A stretch of DNA of 64,000 nucleotides from Pseudaminobacter soli (ex Zhang et al. 2022) (GTDB taxonomy: Bacteria; Pseudomonadota; Alphaproteobacteria; Rhizobiales; Rhizobiaceae): contig NZ_JABVCF010000007.1 of the NCBI RefSeq assembly GCF_014595955.1, forward strand, positions 248,001 to 312,000, written 5' to 3'. Positions 16,543 to 25,621 of this stretch are shown here, one piece after another (the stretch's first letter is position 1; every line of letters starts with the position of its first letter). The notes beneath the pieces are model-generated. The model saw nothing but the letters and a program-made list of their open reading frames with translations. It did not search any database and was not told where the DNA came from. The position numbers and the translations under genes were made by a program.

Positions 16543-17160
16543 CTATTTTTCCGTATACCCCGCTGCAATCGTCATGCGAACAAGTTCGGGAAGGCTTCTG
16601 GCGTCCATCTTTGCCATTACATTGGCGCGATGGACCTCGACCGTACGCGGGCTGATATCAAGATCATAGGCGATCGTCTTATTGGGCAGCCCGGCGACCA
16701 CGCTGGTAAGAATCTCGCGCTCCCGCTCCGTCAGAAGCTCAAGCCGGGCTTTGATGCCCGCCACATCATGACCGGAAACGCCTTTGGAGAGTTCCTCCGC
16801 GGCTCGTTCGACCGCCTCGATCAGCACCTTGTCTTCGAACGGCTTCTCGATGAAGTCGACCGCGCCCGCCTTCATCGCCTCCACTGCCATCGGTACGTCG
16901 CCATGGCCGGTGATTACGATGGCGGGAATCCTGACCGGCAACGCGCGCAGTTTCTGGAGGAGTTCGACCCCGCTCATGTCCGCCATTCTTAGGTCCGTGA
17001 CCAAGCAGCCGTTTCGGATATTGCGCGCCATATCCAGGAAGGCAGTGGCGGAATCATGCATCCGCACTGGGAACCCGCAGGTCGAAAGCAGGAACGCGAT
17101 CGACTTACGGACGGGTTCCTCGTCATCGACCACGTGGACGATGTACTCACCGATCTCCAT
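16543..17160 (-). CDS. fixJ: Response regulator FixJ
   Basis: Two-domain regulator of 205 aa with a receiver (Asp11-12 in HVVDDEEP, phosphoacceptor Asp56 in [16 protein letters not shown], Lys in FIEKPF) and a LuxR-type helix-turn-helix ([20 protein letters not shown], then [16 protein letters not shown]). Phosphorylated by FixL at low oxygen, it activates fixK. The frame is open far upstream within fixL, but the ATG at 17160 gives the family N-terminus [14 protein letters not shown]. It overlaps the fixL end by 14 bp, typical of the fixLJ pair. Confidence 0.95.
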   Translation of the reverse strand: MEIGEYIVHVVDDEEPVRKSIAFLLSTCGFPVRMHDSATAFLDMARNIRNGCLVTDLRMADMSGVELLQKLRALPVRIPAIVITGHGDVPMAVEAMKAGAVDFIEKPFEDKVLIEAVERAAEELSKGVSGHDVAGIKARLELLTEREREILTSVVAGLPNKTIAYDLDISPRTVEVHRANVMAKMDARSLPELVRMTIAAGYTEK

Positions 17161-18673
17161 GGAGGTCCTCGTAAACGGGTAGGGTGAACCGGAACGTGGC
17201 ACCGCCAAGTTCATTTCGTAGCACGTCCATTTCACCGCCATGCGCCTCGACAATGCGCTTCGAAATGGAAAGCCCGATCCCCATGCCTCCCGCCTTGGTT
17301 GTGACGAAGGGCTGGAAGAGTCGAGCGAGAATCTCGTCCGGGACGCCCGGACCGGTGTCCGAAACTTCGACCGCCACCTTCCCGATCCCATAGGGCTCGG
17401 TGCGCACTGTCAGCATCCGCGTATCGCTGTGCCGCATCGCCTCCATGGCGTTGCGAATCAAATTGATAAGTACCTGCTGGATCTGAACCCCGTCGACGAA
17501 GACGAGATCGGCTCCCGGTTGAAACTCGAATTTCGATCGGACACCCCGCTCCCTTGAGCCTACCAGGGCGAGCGCACCTGCCTCCTTCACCAGCTTGCGG
17601 ATGTCCTCCGCATTCTTCTCCGTCTCGCCATGGGTGACGAATTCCCGCAGATGGCGAATGATGTCTCCGGCTCGCAACGACTGCTTGGCGATCTCACCGA
17701 GCGCCTCCCGGAGGCGGACGGAGAACGCCTCGGGCATGTCTCGGAGCACCCTGTTGCATCCTTGGGAATAGTTGGCGATCGTGGCCAACGGCTGATTGAG
17801 CTCATGGGCCAATGTGGAAGCCATCTCGCCAAGTTCGTTGAGACGGGCGAGCCGGGCAAGTTCGCTCTGGGCCTCCTGCAATCGTGCAGCGGATTCCTCG
17901 CGGTCCGTCAGATCGCGTACAAAGCCGGTGAAGTGCCTGCGCTCGCCTGTCCGGATCTCGCCCACCGCCAGCTTCAGTGGGAAGGTGGAGCCATCCTTGC
18001 GACGGCCCACCACGACACGGTCGAGACCGATGATGCGCTTTTCCCCGGTTTGCAGGTATCGCCTTATGTAGCCGTCGTGCTCGCTCCTGTAGGGTTCCGG
18101 CATCAGGATCTTGATATTGCGTCCGACGACCTCCTGCTCAGTATAGCCAAACTGGCGCACCGCGGCGGCGTTGAACGAAACGACGGTGCCGTCCTGATCG
18201 ATGACGATGGTGGCGTCCAGGACGGTGTCCAAAATCGACTTTAGATGAGCCTCGCGCTCATCGAGCACCTCCTTGGTCTTGGTGATGACGAGCCAGGCGC
18301 GATGCAAGAGCTCCCCAAGAACGATCACGGTGCCGCTGACGACGAGGAAAACCACGAGCTCAAGCCAGTTGCCCGATGTCTCGATGCGTAGGCCTCGGAG
18401 GTAAAGGACACCAGGCAGCGCCAGCGTCATAGCCGCAATCCCTGGCCCGAGGCCGCCAGAGATGGACGCAATGAGGACGGCAGGCACGAAGAGGACGAAG
18501 ATCGCGTGATCTCCGAGGACCCCGTGGAGGAGCAGCCTTAGCAGGAAAGCGGTCACAACGGCTGCAGCGGCCAGAAGGTAGCCCGCTGATCCCTTGTAAT
18601 GGGGCGAGAAAACGATATCCAGCAGCCTGCCGAATATGTCCTTCCTCGCTACCGTTGTGACGGGCACTGTCAT
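17147..18673 (-). CDS. fixL: Oxygen-sensing histidine kinase FixL
   Basis: Membrane haem-PAS sensor kinase of 508 aa. The N-terminal part (about 28-128) has roughly four membrane helices. A PAS domain (145-260) carries the haem-ligand position His199 in RSEHDGYI and Arg219 in IIGLDRVV, equivalent to the FixL distal arginine. The transmitter follows with phospho-His290 in [16 protein letters not shown], the N box LIRNAMEAM, and ATP lids [10 protein letters not shown] and [10 protein letters not shown]. Agreement with Bradyrhizobium FixL through [10 protein letters not shown] is close. Oxygen bound to haem switches the kinase off. It precedes and overlaps fixJ. Confidence 0.95.
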   Translation of the reverse strand: MTVPVTTVARKDIFGRLLDIVFSPHYKGSAGYLLAAAAVVTAFLLRLLLHGVLGDHAIFVLFVPAVLIASISGGLGPGIAAMTLALPGVLYLRGLRIETSGNWLELVVFLVVSGTVIVLGELLHRAWLVITKTKEVLDEREAHLKSILDTVLDATIVIDQDGTVVSFNAAAVRQFGYTEQEVVGRNIKILMPEPYRSEHDGYIRRYLQTGEKRIIGLDRVVVGRRKDGSTFPLKLAVGEIRTGERRHFTGFVRDLTDREESAARLQEAQSELARLARLNELGEMASTLAHELNQPLATIANYSQGCNRVLRDMPEAFSVRLREALGEIAKQSLRAGDIIRHLREFVTHGETEKNAEDIRKLVKEAGALALVGSRERGVRSKFEFQPGADLVFVDGVQIQQVLINLIRNAMEAMRHSDTRMLTVRTEPYGIGKVAVEVSDTGPGVPDEILARLFQPFVTTKAGGMGIGLSISKRIVEAHGGEMDVLRNELGGATFRFTLPVYEDLHGDR

Positions 18674-18986
18674 GATCTCAACTTAGCCAGGCTGCCCTTA
18701 GGACCAAATCTAACAGTTTGGATGCTTCGGACAACCGCCGTTTGGGTGTTTGTAGTGAAGTTGAGCAAAATCGCGTTCAATTCTGGATTGTAGTTCAAGC
18801 GCCAGGCAAAAGTTGTGGCGGATCGGACCGAAGTATTCGGGCTGTCGATTGCACGGGAGCAAATCCGCGCCATTGATGCCGGACCGGGCACCAACGCAGT
18901 GCTGGCTGGCCAGCAATCTCGTCGCGCTTCTCGAAAGAATTAGCTTCGGGCATGTGGTAGTCTGGCGCTGTGGCGGAGAAGCGCGC
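18674..18986. promoter_or_regulatory. Divergent intergenic region between fixL and alcohol dehydrogenase
   Basis: 313 bp without a supported gene, more AT-rich than its surroundings. It holds CCAAA-N8-TTTGG (18704-18721) close to fixL. TTGA and TCAA also occur at 18761-18780, but separated by 12 nt instead of the 6 required for a FixK box. The adh ribosome binding site GGCGGAGAA is just before 18987. Confidence 0.4.
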
Positions 18987-19970
18987 ATGCAGGCGATGAT
19001 GCTGGACAGCCTCCGAGAGCCCCTGAGGCCCGTGGACCGGATGGATCCTGTTCCCGGCTCGGGCGAGATGCGCATCAAGGTCGAGGCCTGCGCGATCTGC
19101 CGCACCGATCTGCACGTCATCGATGGGGACCTGCCGCACCCGAGGCTGCCGATAATTCCGGGACACGAGATCGTCGGCTTGGTGGACGAGGTTGGGCCAG
19201 GGGTCGACCGGGCACGTCTCGGGTGCCGGGTCGGCGTCGGCTGGCTCGGCCACACCTGCGGCCAATGCCCCTACTGCCTACGCCGCTCCGAAAATCTTTG
19301 CGACCGGCCAGAGTTCACCGGCTACACGCGCGATGGCGGCTTTGCGACCCATGCCGTTGTCGACGCCGGCTTCGCCTTTGACCTCGACGCTGGAGCCGAT
19401 GCTGCCGCCCAGGCGCCACTTCTCTGCGCTGGATTAATCGGCTGGCGGTCGCTGAAGAAGACGGGTGACGCGAAACCGATCGGCTTCTACGGCTTTGGCG
19501 CGGCCGCACACATCCTCGTGCAGATTTGCGTGTGGCAAGGGCGGGAGGTCTTTGCGTTCACGCGGCCAGGCGATCAGTCAGGACAGCGTTTCGCAAAAGA
19601 GCTCGGCGCCGCGTGGGTCGGCGACTCGGATGAATCGCCGCCAATGCCGCTGGATGCGGCGATCATCTTCGCCCCGGTCGGCGAACTGGTGCCTGCGGCG
19701 CTTCGAGCGGTACGCAAGGGCGGCACGGTGGTTTGCGGCGGCATCCACATGAGCGATATCCCCGCAATGCCGTATGAGATCCTCTGGGAGGAGCGGGAAC
19801 TGGTCTCGGTGGCCAATCTCACGCGACGAGATGCCGAGGAGTTCTTCCCGCTGGCGCAAGCGGCTGACGTGAAGACCGTTACGACCAGATATCCGCTCGC
19901 CGAGGCGAATGCGGCGGTCGCGGATCTTCGCGCAGGCCGGTTGAATGGCGCGGCGGTTCTCGTTCCCTGA
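18987..19970 (+). CDS. Zinc-dependent alcohol dehydrogenase
   Basis: Medium-chain zinc dehydrogenase of 327 aa. Catalytic zinc ligands are Cys38 (CAICRTDLHV) and His60-Glu61 (IPGHEIVG); structural zinc cysteines 91, 94, 97 and 105 lie in CGQCPYCLRRSENLC. The NAD-binding part contains GFYGFGAAAHILVQI, slightly shorter than the classical GxGxxG form. The ATG at 18987 follows GGAG and gives the family N-terminus; the open frame upstream is not used. Its position between the fix genes and stress genes suggests fermentative or aldehyde-detoxifying use under low oxygen, but no FixK box was found directly upstream. Confidence 0.88.
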   Translation: MQAMMLDSLREPLRPVDRMDPVPGSGEMRIKVEACAICRTDLHVIDGDLPHPRLPIIPGHEIVGLVDEVGPGVDRARLGCRVGVGWLGHTCGQCPYCLRRSENLCDRPEFTGYTRDGGFATHAVVDAGFAFDLDAGADAAAQAPLLCAGLIGWRSLKKTGDAKPIGFYGFGAAAHILVQICVWQGREVFAFTRPGDQSGQRFAKELGAAWVGDSDESPPMPLDAAIIFAPVGELVPAALRAVRKGGTVVCGGIHMSDIPAMPYEILWEERELVSVANLTRRDAEEFFPLAQAADVKTVTTRYPLAEANAAVADLRAGRLNGAAVLVP

Positions 19971-19993
19971 CAATCCGCGGGTCTGCCGAGGGC

Positions 19994-20389
19994 TCAAGGC
20001 CTCTCTACGCGGGCGACGCGAAAAGTGTGCTCCTCACCACCGCTTGAGACGGAGACATACTCGCCAAGAACGAACCGCTCCGCCTCGAAGCGGAAGCCGA
20101 TCTCGTCGTCTGCCTCATCCTCCTTGTCATAGTCGAAATACCAGGGGCCGTCCGGCCGACGGCGCAGCACGCCGATGCGGTCCTCCTCACCTTTTCTGAA
20201 GCGGCGCACCCGGCACTGGGCTTCATGCTCCTCCCACTGTTCGGCATTGAGCCGGCCGTCGGGATGCAGCGGCACCAGCAGGTCATAGCCGGAGTCCAGG
20301 TCGCCTTCGGGATGTCCCTCCTCGCGCGCAAGATGCAGGCGCACCTGACGGAAATTCGGGGTGAGGTCCTTGGCTTCGATCATTTCCAT
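19994..20389 (-). CDS. Conserved-looking hypothetical protein
   Basis: A 131 aa acidic soluble protein without signal peptide or membrane segment. I do not recognise its family. The segment DGPWYFDYDKEDEADDEIGF and the final FVLGEYVSVSSGGEEHTFRV look like a small beta-rich domain. The start at 20389 is preceded by AGGGAAGGA; a second ATG lies six bases in. It is convergent with the dehydrogenase and sits just downstream of trxC on the same strand (106-bp gap), so it may share the trxC transcript and belong to the stress island. Confidence 0.7.
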   Translation of the reverse strand: MEMIEAKDLTPNFRQVRLHLAREEGHPEGDLDSGYDLLVPLHPDGRLNAEQWEEHEAQCRVRRFRKGEEDRIGVLRRRPDGPWYFDYDKEDEADDEIGFRFEAERFVLGEYVSVSSGGEEHTFRVARVERP

Positions 20390-20495
20390 TCCTTCCCTGG
20401 ATCACGAGGAGATTGCTCTCGCCCCTGAAAGCCTCCGCCCCCCAACTTTGTTCAATCTCTGGACAACCAGCATAAAGATACGCTCGACATCGTCC

Positions 20496-20942
20496 TCATG
20501 CTGCGGCGGGAGCAAGGCGCTCGCGCACCCACTTCACGATCTGGCCGGCGGGCATGGCGCCCGACATGCGGGCGATCTCCTGCCCGCCCTGGAACAAAAT
20601 CATCGTTGGGATGCTGCGTATGCCGAGGCGCGCGGAGACCTCCTCCTCGTCGTCGGAGTTGAGCTTGAGCAGCACCACCTCCGGCTCGAGCTGCTGGGCG
20701 GCCGCCTCGTAGGCCGGCGCCATGGCCAGGCAGGGTCCGCACCAGGGAGCCCACACATCGACGAGGACGGGCAAGGTGGTGCGGTTGATGTGGCGATCGA
20801 AGACTGAGCCGTCGATATTGTGGGGGTGCCCCGAGAAAAGCTTGCTGCCGCACTTGCCGCACTTGGCATCCGTTGCGCGGCGATCGCCCGGAAGCCTGTT
20901 CACCCCTCCACAACTGCTGCAAACGACCAAATACTCGCTCAT
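20496..20942 (-). CDS. trxC: Thioredoxin 2 (TrxC) with N-terminal zinc ribbon
   Basis: Cytoplasmic disulfide reductase of 148 aa. An N-terminal zinc ribbon (Cys8, Cys11, Cys28, Cys31) precedes a thioredoxin fold with the active site WCGPC (Cys68, Cys71) and the cis-proline region SIPTMILFQGGQE. This two-part layout distinguishes TrxC from TrxA, and it is usually linked to oxidative stress. It lies between the hypothetical gene and the acetyl-CoA synthetase-GNAT gene within a stress island, transcribed away from the latter. Confidence 0.95.
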   Translation of the reverse strand: MSEYLVVCSSCGGVNRLPGDRRATDAKCGKCGSKLFSGHPHNIDGSVFDRHINRTTLPVLVDVWAPWCGPCLAMAPAYEAAAQQLEPEVVLLKLNSDDEEEVSARLGIRSIPTMILFQGGQEIARMSGAMPAGQIVKWVRERLAPAAA

Positions 20943-21294
20943 GCTGCTCTCCAGTGTCTCTCGACCCGGTCTGTCGGCGCCTAGAGGCCTTTACGATCAG
21001 TCGAAGGCGCTGCGAGACCGTTGGAACGAAGGCGACGTCGATTCACCTCCTGAAAGTAGAGCGCGGAGGCGGAGGTGCCATTGGCCGCATGCCAGCCGCA
21101 CGTCGAAGGAAAGCACTTGTCTGGCGGGTACGCGGGATTGCATTATCAGCCCTGGCACAAGAACCGCCCGAAGGACCTTTGTCCTGCTGAAGTTGTCGCT
21201 GATGGAACGGACCATCTGGTCTGAGGTTGTCGCCTGGGCGGCGGGTTCGAGCGGTCGTTCGGGCATCCACCTGTCGCCAGCCGAGAGAGGGACT
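20943..21294. other. Gap without a supported gene upstream of trxC
   Basis: About 350 bp before the FixK box of the synthetase gene. On the minus strand a frame from an ATG at 21266 down to 20997 (89 codons) would sit just upstream of trxC. Its third-position GC is only moderate and no family is recognised, so it is not called. The stretch may be a long leader or degraded coding sequence. Confidence 0.3.
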
Positions 21295-21308
21295 TTGACA
21301 TAGCGCAA
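21295..21308. promoter_or_regulatory. FixK/FNR-type box upstream of acetyl-CoA synthetase-GNAT gene
   Basis: TTGACATAGCGCAA fits the relaxed FixK consensus TTG-N8-CAA. It ends 52 bp before the TTG start of the synthetase gene, so a class II site would give a very short leader. The right half is CGCAA rather than ATCAA, so it is the weakest of the three boxes here. Confidence 0.5.
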
Positions 21309-21360
21309 TGCTGGCGAGCCGTCGGCTGCCGAGGATCGCTCGAACTGGAGGTGTTCGGCC

Positions 21361-24051
21361 TTGACGATCAGGAATCTCGAACGGGCTGTCCGGCCCACTT
21401 CGGTGGCGGTCTTCGGTGCATCGAAACGCGAAGGCTCCGTTGGCCGGGTGGTGGTCAAGAACATCGTGGAAGCCGGCTTCGAGGGGCAGGTCTGGCCCGT
21501 CAATCCGAAGTACCGCGAGGTCGCCGGGTTCCCCTGCTACAGCTCGGCGTCGGCCTTGCCCGAGCCGCCCGATCTCGCAGTGATCGTCACCCCGCCGAAA
21601 ACTGTCCCTGGCATCGTCGCCGAACTCGCCGCGAAGGGCACGCGCGCGGCGGTGGTCATCACAGCCGGGCTCACGCAGAAAAACGGCTTGCGCCAGGCCA
21701 TGCTGGACGCCGCGCGGCCCAACCTCTTCCGCATCATCGGGCCGAATACGCTCGGCCTCATGATCCCGCCGATCAGGCTGAACGCCAGCTTCGCGCATAT
21801 GGCGCCGCAGCCGGGCAACATCGCGCTGCTCTCGCAGTCGGGCGCGATCGCGACCTCGCTGATCGATTGGGCTGCCGACAACAATGTCGGGTTCTCCCAT
21901 ATCGTCTCGCTCGGCGACATGGCCGATGTCGACGTCGGCGACTGGCTGGACCTGCTGGCCGGCGACGCGACGACGAAAGCCATCATACTCTACCTCGAGA
22001 CCATCTCGAACCCGCGCAAGTTCATGTCGGCCGCGCGCGCCGCTTCGCGCCTGAAGCCGGTCGTGGTCGTCAAGGCCGGCCGGCATGCAGCCGCAGCCAA
22101 GGCCGCTGCCACCCACACCGGCGCACTGGCAGGTGCGGATCGCGTCGTCGATGCTGCCTTGCACAGGGCGGGCATCCTGCGCGTGACCGGCCTCGGCGAA
22201 TTGTTCGACGCGGTCGAGATTACCGCCCGCTTCCGCCCGCTCGAACGCGCCCGCCTGGGGATCGTCACCAATGGCGGCGGCGCCGGTGTGCTCGCTGTCG
22301 ACCAACTCGAGGATAGCCGAGGCGAGTTGGCTGAACTCGCGCCCGACACCATCGCCCGGCTCGACGCTGTGTTGCCGCCAGCCTGGTCCGGCGCGAACCC
22401 GGTGGACATCATCGGCGATGCGCCCCCTGATCGCTACGTGGAAGCGGTCAAGGCGGTGGCTGCCGATCCGGCGGTGGATGCGGTACTGATGCTCAACTGC
22501 CCCACCGCACTCGGCTCGCCAGCCGAGGCCGCTGCGGCTGTTGCGGCGCTCACGAAGGACGGCCGGATCGGCAGCAAGCCGGTCCTGACCTGCTGGCTGG
22601 GCAACCACACCGCGACGGAGGGCCGCCGGATCCTCCAGGATGCCGGCGTCGTCAGCTTCGAGACGCCATCCGCTGCGGTCGTTGCCCTCTCCTACCTGAG
22701 CGACTGGGCGAAAGCGCAAACCGCGCTGACGCGTGTGCCGTCGAGCCGCAGCGAGGATGTGGCGAGCGACCCGGCTGCGGTGCTCGAAATATTCCGGCAG
22801 GTGGCGAAAGAGGGCCGCCGCATGCTGACCGAGCCGGAAGCCAAGGCGGCGATCCAGGCCTATGGCATCCCTGTGCCGCGGACGATCATCGCGCGCTCGC
22901 CGCAGGAGGCCGGACTGGCCGCCGAGCAGTTGCTCAAGACGTCCCGCAAGGTCGTCGCGAAGCTGCTCTCGAAGGCGGTCTCGCACAAGTCGGACATCGG
23001 CGGGGTGATCCTCAATCTGGGCAGCGCGGCCGAAGCGGAACGCGCCGCAGTCGAAATCGAGCGCCGCGTTCGGGAGCACGTGCCCGGGGCTGATCTCGAA
23101 GGCTATGCCGTGCAGCCCATGGTCGAGCGGGGACAGGCGCAGGAACTCATCCTTGGCATGAGCCGGGACCCGATCTTTGGGCCGGTGATCCTGTTCGGCG
23201 CGGGCGGGATTGCCGTCGAGGTCGTGGACGATACGGCGATTGCGCTGCCGCCGCTGGACAACGTGCTCGCCGGGGATCTCATCGAGCGAACCCGCGTCGG
23301 ACGCCTGCTCGCCGGCTTCCGCGACCGGCCGCCGGCGGATTGCAGGGCTATCGAGGCGGCGCTCAACGGGCTTTCCCAGATGGTGGTGGATTTCCCGTGC
23401 GTCATGGCGATGGACGTCAACCCGCTGCTCGCCGACGCGGAAGGCGTCATCGCGCTTGACGCCCGCATCGAGATCGATCCGGCCCGGGTCGAGCAGGAAG
23501 GGCCGAACCCGGCCTTGGCCATCCGGCCGTATCCCGCAGGGTGGGAGGCGGAACTGGATGCCGGTGACCACCGCTACCGGATCCGCCCGATCAAGCCAGC
23601 CGACGTCGAGCTTTATCCGGATTTCCTTGCCAAGGTGTCGCCGAACGACATCCGACTGCGTTTCCTGTCGCCGCGAAAGAGTTTTCCGGATTTAGGGATG
23701 AAGCGCCTGACCCAGCTCGACTACGACCGGGAGATCGCCTTTGTCGCGCTCGACCGGGACAGCGGCGAACTGGCGGGTGTCAGCAGGCTGTCCTGCGATC
23801 CGGACCGAACTTTGGGCGAGTACGCAGTGCTGGTGCGCACCGACCTTCAGGGCAGGGGACTTGGCTGGGCGCTGTTGAAGAAGATCGTGGACTGGGCCAA
23901 GGCCGAAGGCGTGAAGCGCGTCGAAGGGCTCATCCTCAGCGAGAACTACAAAATGCTCTCGATGGCCGAGGCGTTCGGGTTCGCCATCTCCAGGCACCCC
24001 ACCGAACTGGGCCTGTCGCTGGCGACCCTGGTGATCCAGCCGGATGCATGA
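21361..24051 (+). CDS. ADP-forming acetate-CoA ligase fused to GNAT acetyltransferase
   Basis: Large fusion of 896 aa: CoA-binding domain (1-140), succinyl-CoA-ligase-like domain with phosphohistidine His252 in ATHTGALAGAD, ATP-grasp domain (about 480-690, with SHKSDIGGVILNL), and a C-terminal GNAT domain (about 725-890) with the acetyl-CoA loop VRTDLQGRGLGWALLKKI. The architecture matches bacterial Pat-like protein lysine acetyltransferases, in which the ligase-like part may be inactive; here the active-site His is present, so ligase activity remains possible. The start is taken as TTG 21361, nine bases after GGAGG. A FixK-type box lies upstream, placing it in the low-oxygen set. Confidence 0.9.
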   Translation: MTIRNLERAVRPTSVAVFGASKREGSVGRVVVKNIVEAGFEGQVWPVNPKYREVAGFPCYSSASALPEPPDLAVIVTPPKTVPGIVAELAAKGTRAAVVITAGLTQKNGLRQAMLDAARPNLFRIIGPNTLGLMIPPIRLNASFAHMAPQPGNIALLSQSGAIATSLIDWAADNNVGFSHIVSLGDMADVDVGDWLDLLAGDATTKAIILYLETISNPRKFMSAARAASRLKPVVVVKAGRHAAAAKAAATHTGALAGADRVVDAALHRAGILRVTGLGELFDAVEITARFRPLERARLGIVTNGGGAGVLAVDQLEDSRGELAELAPDTIARLDAVLPPAWSGANPVDIIGDAPPDRYVEAVKAVAADPAVDAVLMLNCPTALGSPAEAAAAVAALTKDGRIGSKPVLTCWLGNHTATEGRRILQDAGVVSFETPSAAVVALSYLSDWAKAQTALTRVPSSRSEDVASDPAAVLEIFRQVAKEGRRMLTEPEAKAAIQAYGIPVPRTIIARSPQEAGLAAEQLLKTSRKVVAKLLSKAVSHKSDIGGVILNLGSAAEAERAAVEIERRVREHVPGADLEGYAVQPMVERGQAQELILGMSRDPIFGPVILFGAGGIAVEVVDDTAIALPPLDNVLAGDLIERTRVGRLLAGFRDRPPADCRAIEAALNGLSQMVVDFPCVMAMDVNPLLADAEGVIALDARIEIDPARVEQEGPNPALAIRPYPAGWEAELDAGDHRYRIRPIKPADVELYPDFLAKVSPNDIRLRFLSPRKSFPDLGMKRLTQLDYDREIAFVALDRDSGELAGVSRLSCDPDRTLGEYAVLVRTDLQGRGLGWALLKKIVDWAKAEGVKRVEGLILSENYKMLSMAEAFGFAISRHPTELGLSLATLVIQPDA

Positions 24052-24081
24052 TTCCCAAGGAAACAACGGGTCCTCAAGTTC

Positions 24082-24501
24082 CTAGCGCTGCAGGCTCTGG
24101 ACATAGCCCGTGAGTTCATGGATGCGCTCCTCGGTGACGACCTGGCCGCCTGCCTCTCCATAGAGCGCCTGGTCCGCCGGCAGGAACTTGCGGCCCCAGA
24201 CCGGCATCTCCCGGCTGCCATGTCCGGGGACGATATAGCGGCCGTCGATTGTCGCGAAGACCCGCGAATAGGGGAAACGGCCGCCATTCCTCTGCGCCAG
24301 CCTGGTCAGGTCGGCCGGAGCTCTCTTCAGTTCCTTGGCCATCGGGCCGTCTCCCTGTCCCTTCATGCCGTGGCATGGGGCGCAGGAGTTGACGAATTCG
24401 GACTCGCCATGACCCAAGTCCTTGGCATGGCCCGGAACGATCAGGGCCACCACCCAGAACGTCGCGACGATGAAGCTGGTCTGCATGCAGCGCCTCGCCA
24501 T
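24082..24501 (-). CDS. Periplasmic class I cytochrome c
   Basis: Small monohaem c-type cytochrome of 139 aa. An N-terminal signal sequence (hydrophobic core SFIVATFWVVALIV) ends near AKD, then the haem motif CAPCH (Cys40, Cys43, His44) and probable Met99 ligand in REMPVWG. The spacing fits a single-domain cytochrome c of the cbb3/c5-like group. It is convergent with the synthetase-GNAT gene and divergent from the universal stress gene, sharing a 135-bp control region with a FixK box. It may carry electrons to a terminal oxidase at low oxygen. Confidence 0.9.
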   Translation of the reverse strand: MARRCMQTSFIVATFWVVALIVPGHAKDLGHGESEFVNSCAPCHGMKGQGDGPMAKELKRAPADLTRLAQRNGGRFPYSRVFATIDGRYIVPGHGSREMPVWGRKFLPADQALYGEAGGQVVTEERIHELTGYVQSLQR

Positions 24502-24538
24502 TTCGAGCCGAGACTAGGCCGCCTCGGATCAAGGCCCT

Positions 24539-24552
24539 TTGACTCCGATCAA
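24539..24552. promoter_or_regulatory. FixK/FNR box between cytochrome c and universal stress genes
   Basis: TTGACTCCGATCAA matches the Fnr/FixK palindrome TTGA-N6-TCAA exactly in its core. It lies 84 bp before the stress-protein start, suitable for a class II promoter with about a 40-nt leader, and 37 bp from the cytochrome start on the other side. A second half-site TTGAT begins at 24568. Confidence 0.75.
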
Positions 24553-24636
24553 CGGCATCGGCTCTATTTGATCCAGCGCAACTCACGGGCCGAGCAATGT
24601 TCTAGAGGTTGTTGGGAAGGCAAAGGGAGGACTTTC

Positions 24637-25473
24637 ATGACGATCAGAACCATCCTTACAGTTGCTGGTGTCGGGAATGAACGCGGCGACCTCGAGCTTG
24701 CTGCGCGGCTTTGCCAGCAGACGGGCGCGCACCTTTCCGTACTGGTGGTAGGCATGGCCGCGCCGCCGCCAATAGGCGAGTATGCGGCAGTGGTCTCGGA
24801 TGCCTGGTTGCAGGAGCGTCAGGCGGAAATGCATCGCGTTAGCGATCGCGTCAGCGAAGTGACCAGTTTCATCGCCGCCAGCGCCGTCTCGGGAGACGTT
24901 GCCGACGAGTATGTGGAACTCGCCTGGGCCGACGAGTCAGTTGGGCGGCGGGCCCGCTACGCCGACCTCACACTGGCGGGTCCCAACACTCTCTTATCGG
25001 GCACGCTGAAGGACAAGGTGATCGAAGGCGCGCTGTTTGGTTCGGGCAAGCCGCTGCTGCTCATCCCGGCAGGCATCGAGCCGACGCTCTCTCCCAAGCG
25101 CGTCCTGATCGGCTGGGACGGACGGATCGAGGCGTCCCGCGCGGTCCGCGAAGCGCTCGATATGCTGAGAGGCGCGCAAGAGGTGCGCGTCGCGCTCGTC
25201 GATCCGGGGCAGGGCGAGGACACGCACGGCGAGGAGCCCGGTGCGGATCTGGCGGCTTATCTCGCCAGGCATGGCGTGAAGGTCACCGTGGATCGCCTGC
25301 CGCGGGAGGGCAATTCGGTTGCGGACGTGCTGCGGCGGCACGCCACGGACACGGCCGCCGAGATGATCGTCATGGGAGCCTACGGACATTCGCGGCTGCG
25401 TGAGCGCATTTTCGGCGGCGTGACCCGGTCGATGATCGAAAATCCGACCCTGCCGATCTTCATGGCGCGTTGA
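24637..25473 (+). CDS. Universal stress protein, tandem UspA-like
   Basis: Universal stress protein of 278 aa. The C-terminal Usp domain begins at KRVLIGWDGRIEASRAVREA and ends with the nucleotide-binding pattern VMGAYGHSRLRERIFGG; the N-terminal half is a more divergent Usp-like domain (MTIRTILTVAGVGNE). The ATG at 24637 follows GGGAGG; the frame extends far upstream across the cytochrome gene, but that part is antisense and not used. Universal stress genes with FixK or Fnr boxes are common in low-oxygen regulons, and the box at 24539 fits this. Confidence 0.9.
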   Translation: MTIRTILTVAGVGNERGDLELAARLCQQTGAHLSVLVVGMAAPPPIGEYAAVVSDAWLQERQAEMHRVSDRVSEVTSFIAASAVSGDVADEYVELAWADESVGRRARYADLTLAGPNTLLSGTLKDKVIEGALFGSGKPLLLIPAGIEPTLSPKRVLIGWDGRIEASRAVREALDMLRGAQEVRVALVDPGQGEDTHGEEPGADLAAYLARHGVKVTVDRLPREGNSVADVLRRHATDTAAEMIVMGAYGHSRLRERIFGGVTRSMIENPTLPIFMAR

Positions 25474-25621
25474 AAGCTTGCGGCCCGGCACTGGCTTGGC
25501 CTGCCGGGCCGATCACCGCACGGGGGTCTGCGATTGCCGCTCCCTGCCTTCTCGCTGCATCTCCTACTGGCCGACAGTGCGCTGCCGAGCACTGCTGCGC
25601 CGCTGCCGGCGGCGGGCAGCT

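Noticed and set aside
18761-18780. FixK box upstream of alcohol dehydrogenase
   Set aside because: TTGA and TCAA are separated by 12 bases instead of 6, so it does not fit a FixK/FNR site.
20997-21266. Minus-strand 89-codon gene upstream of trxC
   Set aside because: Third-position GC is lower than in neighbouring genes, no family is recognised, and the stretch may be leader or promoter DNA.
21043-23571. Minus-strand open frame of 842 codons opposite the synthetase-GNAT gene
   Set aside because: Arg/Asp/His-rich shadow of a high-GC gene; no recognisable motif.
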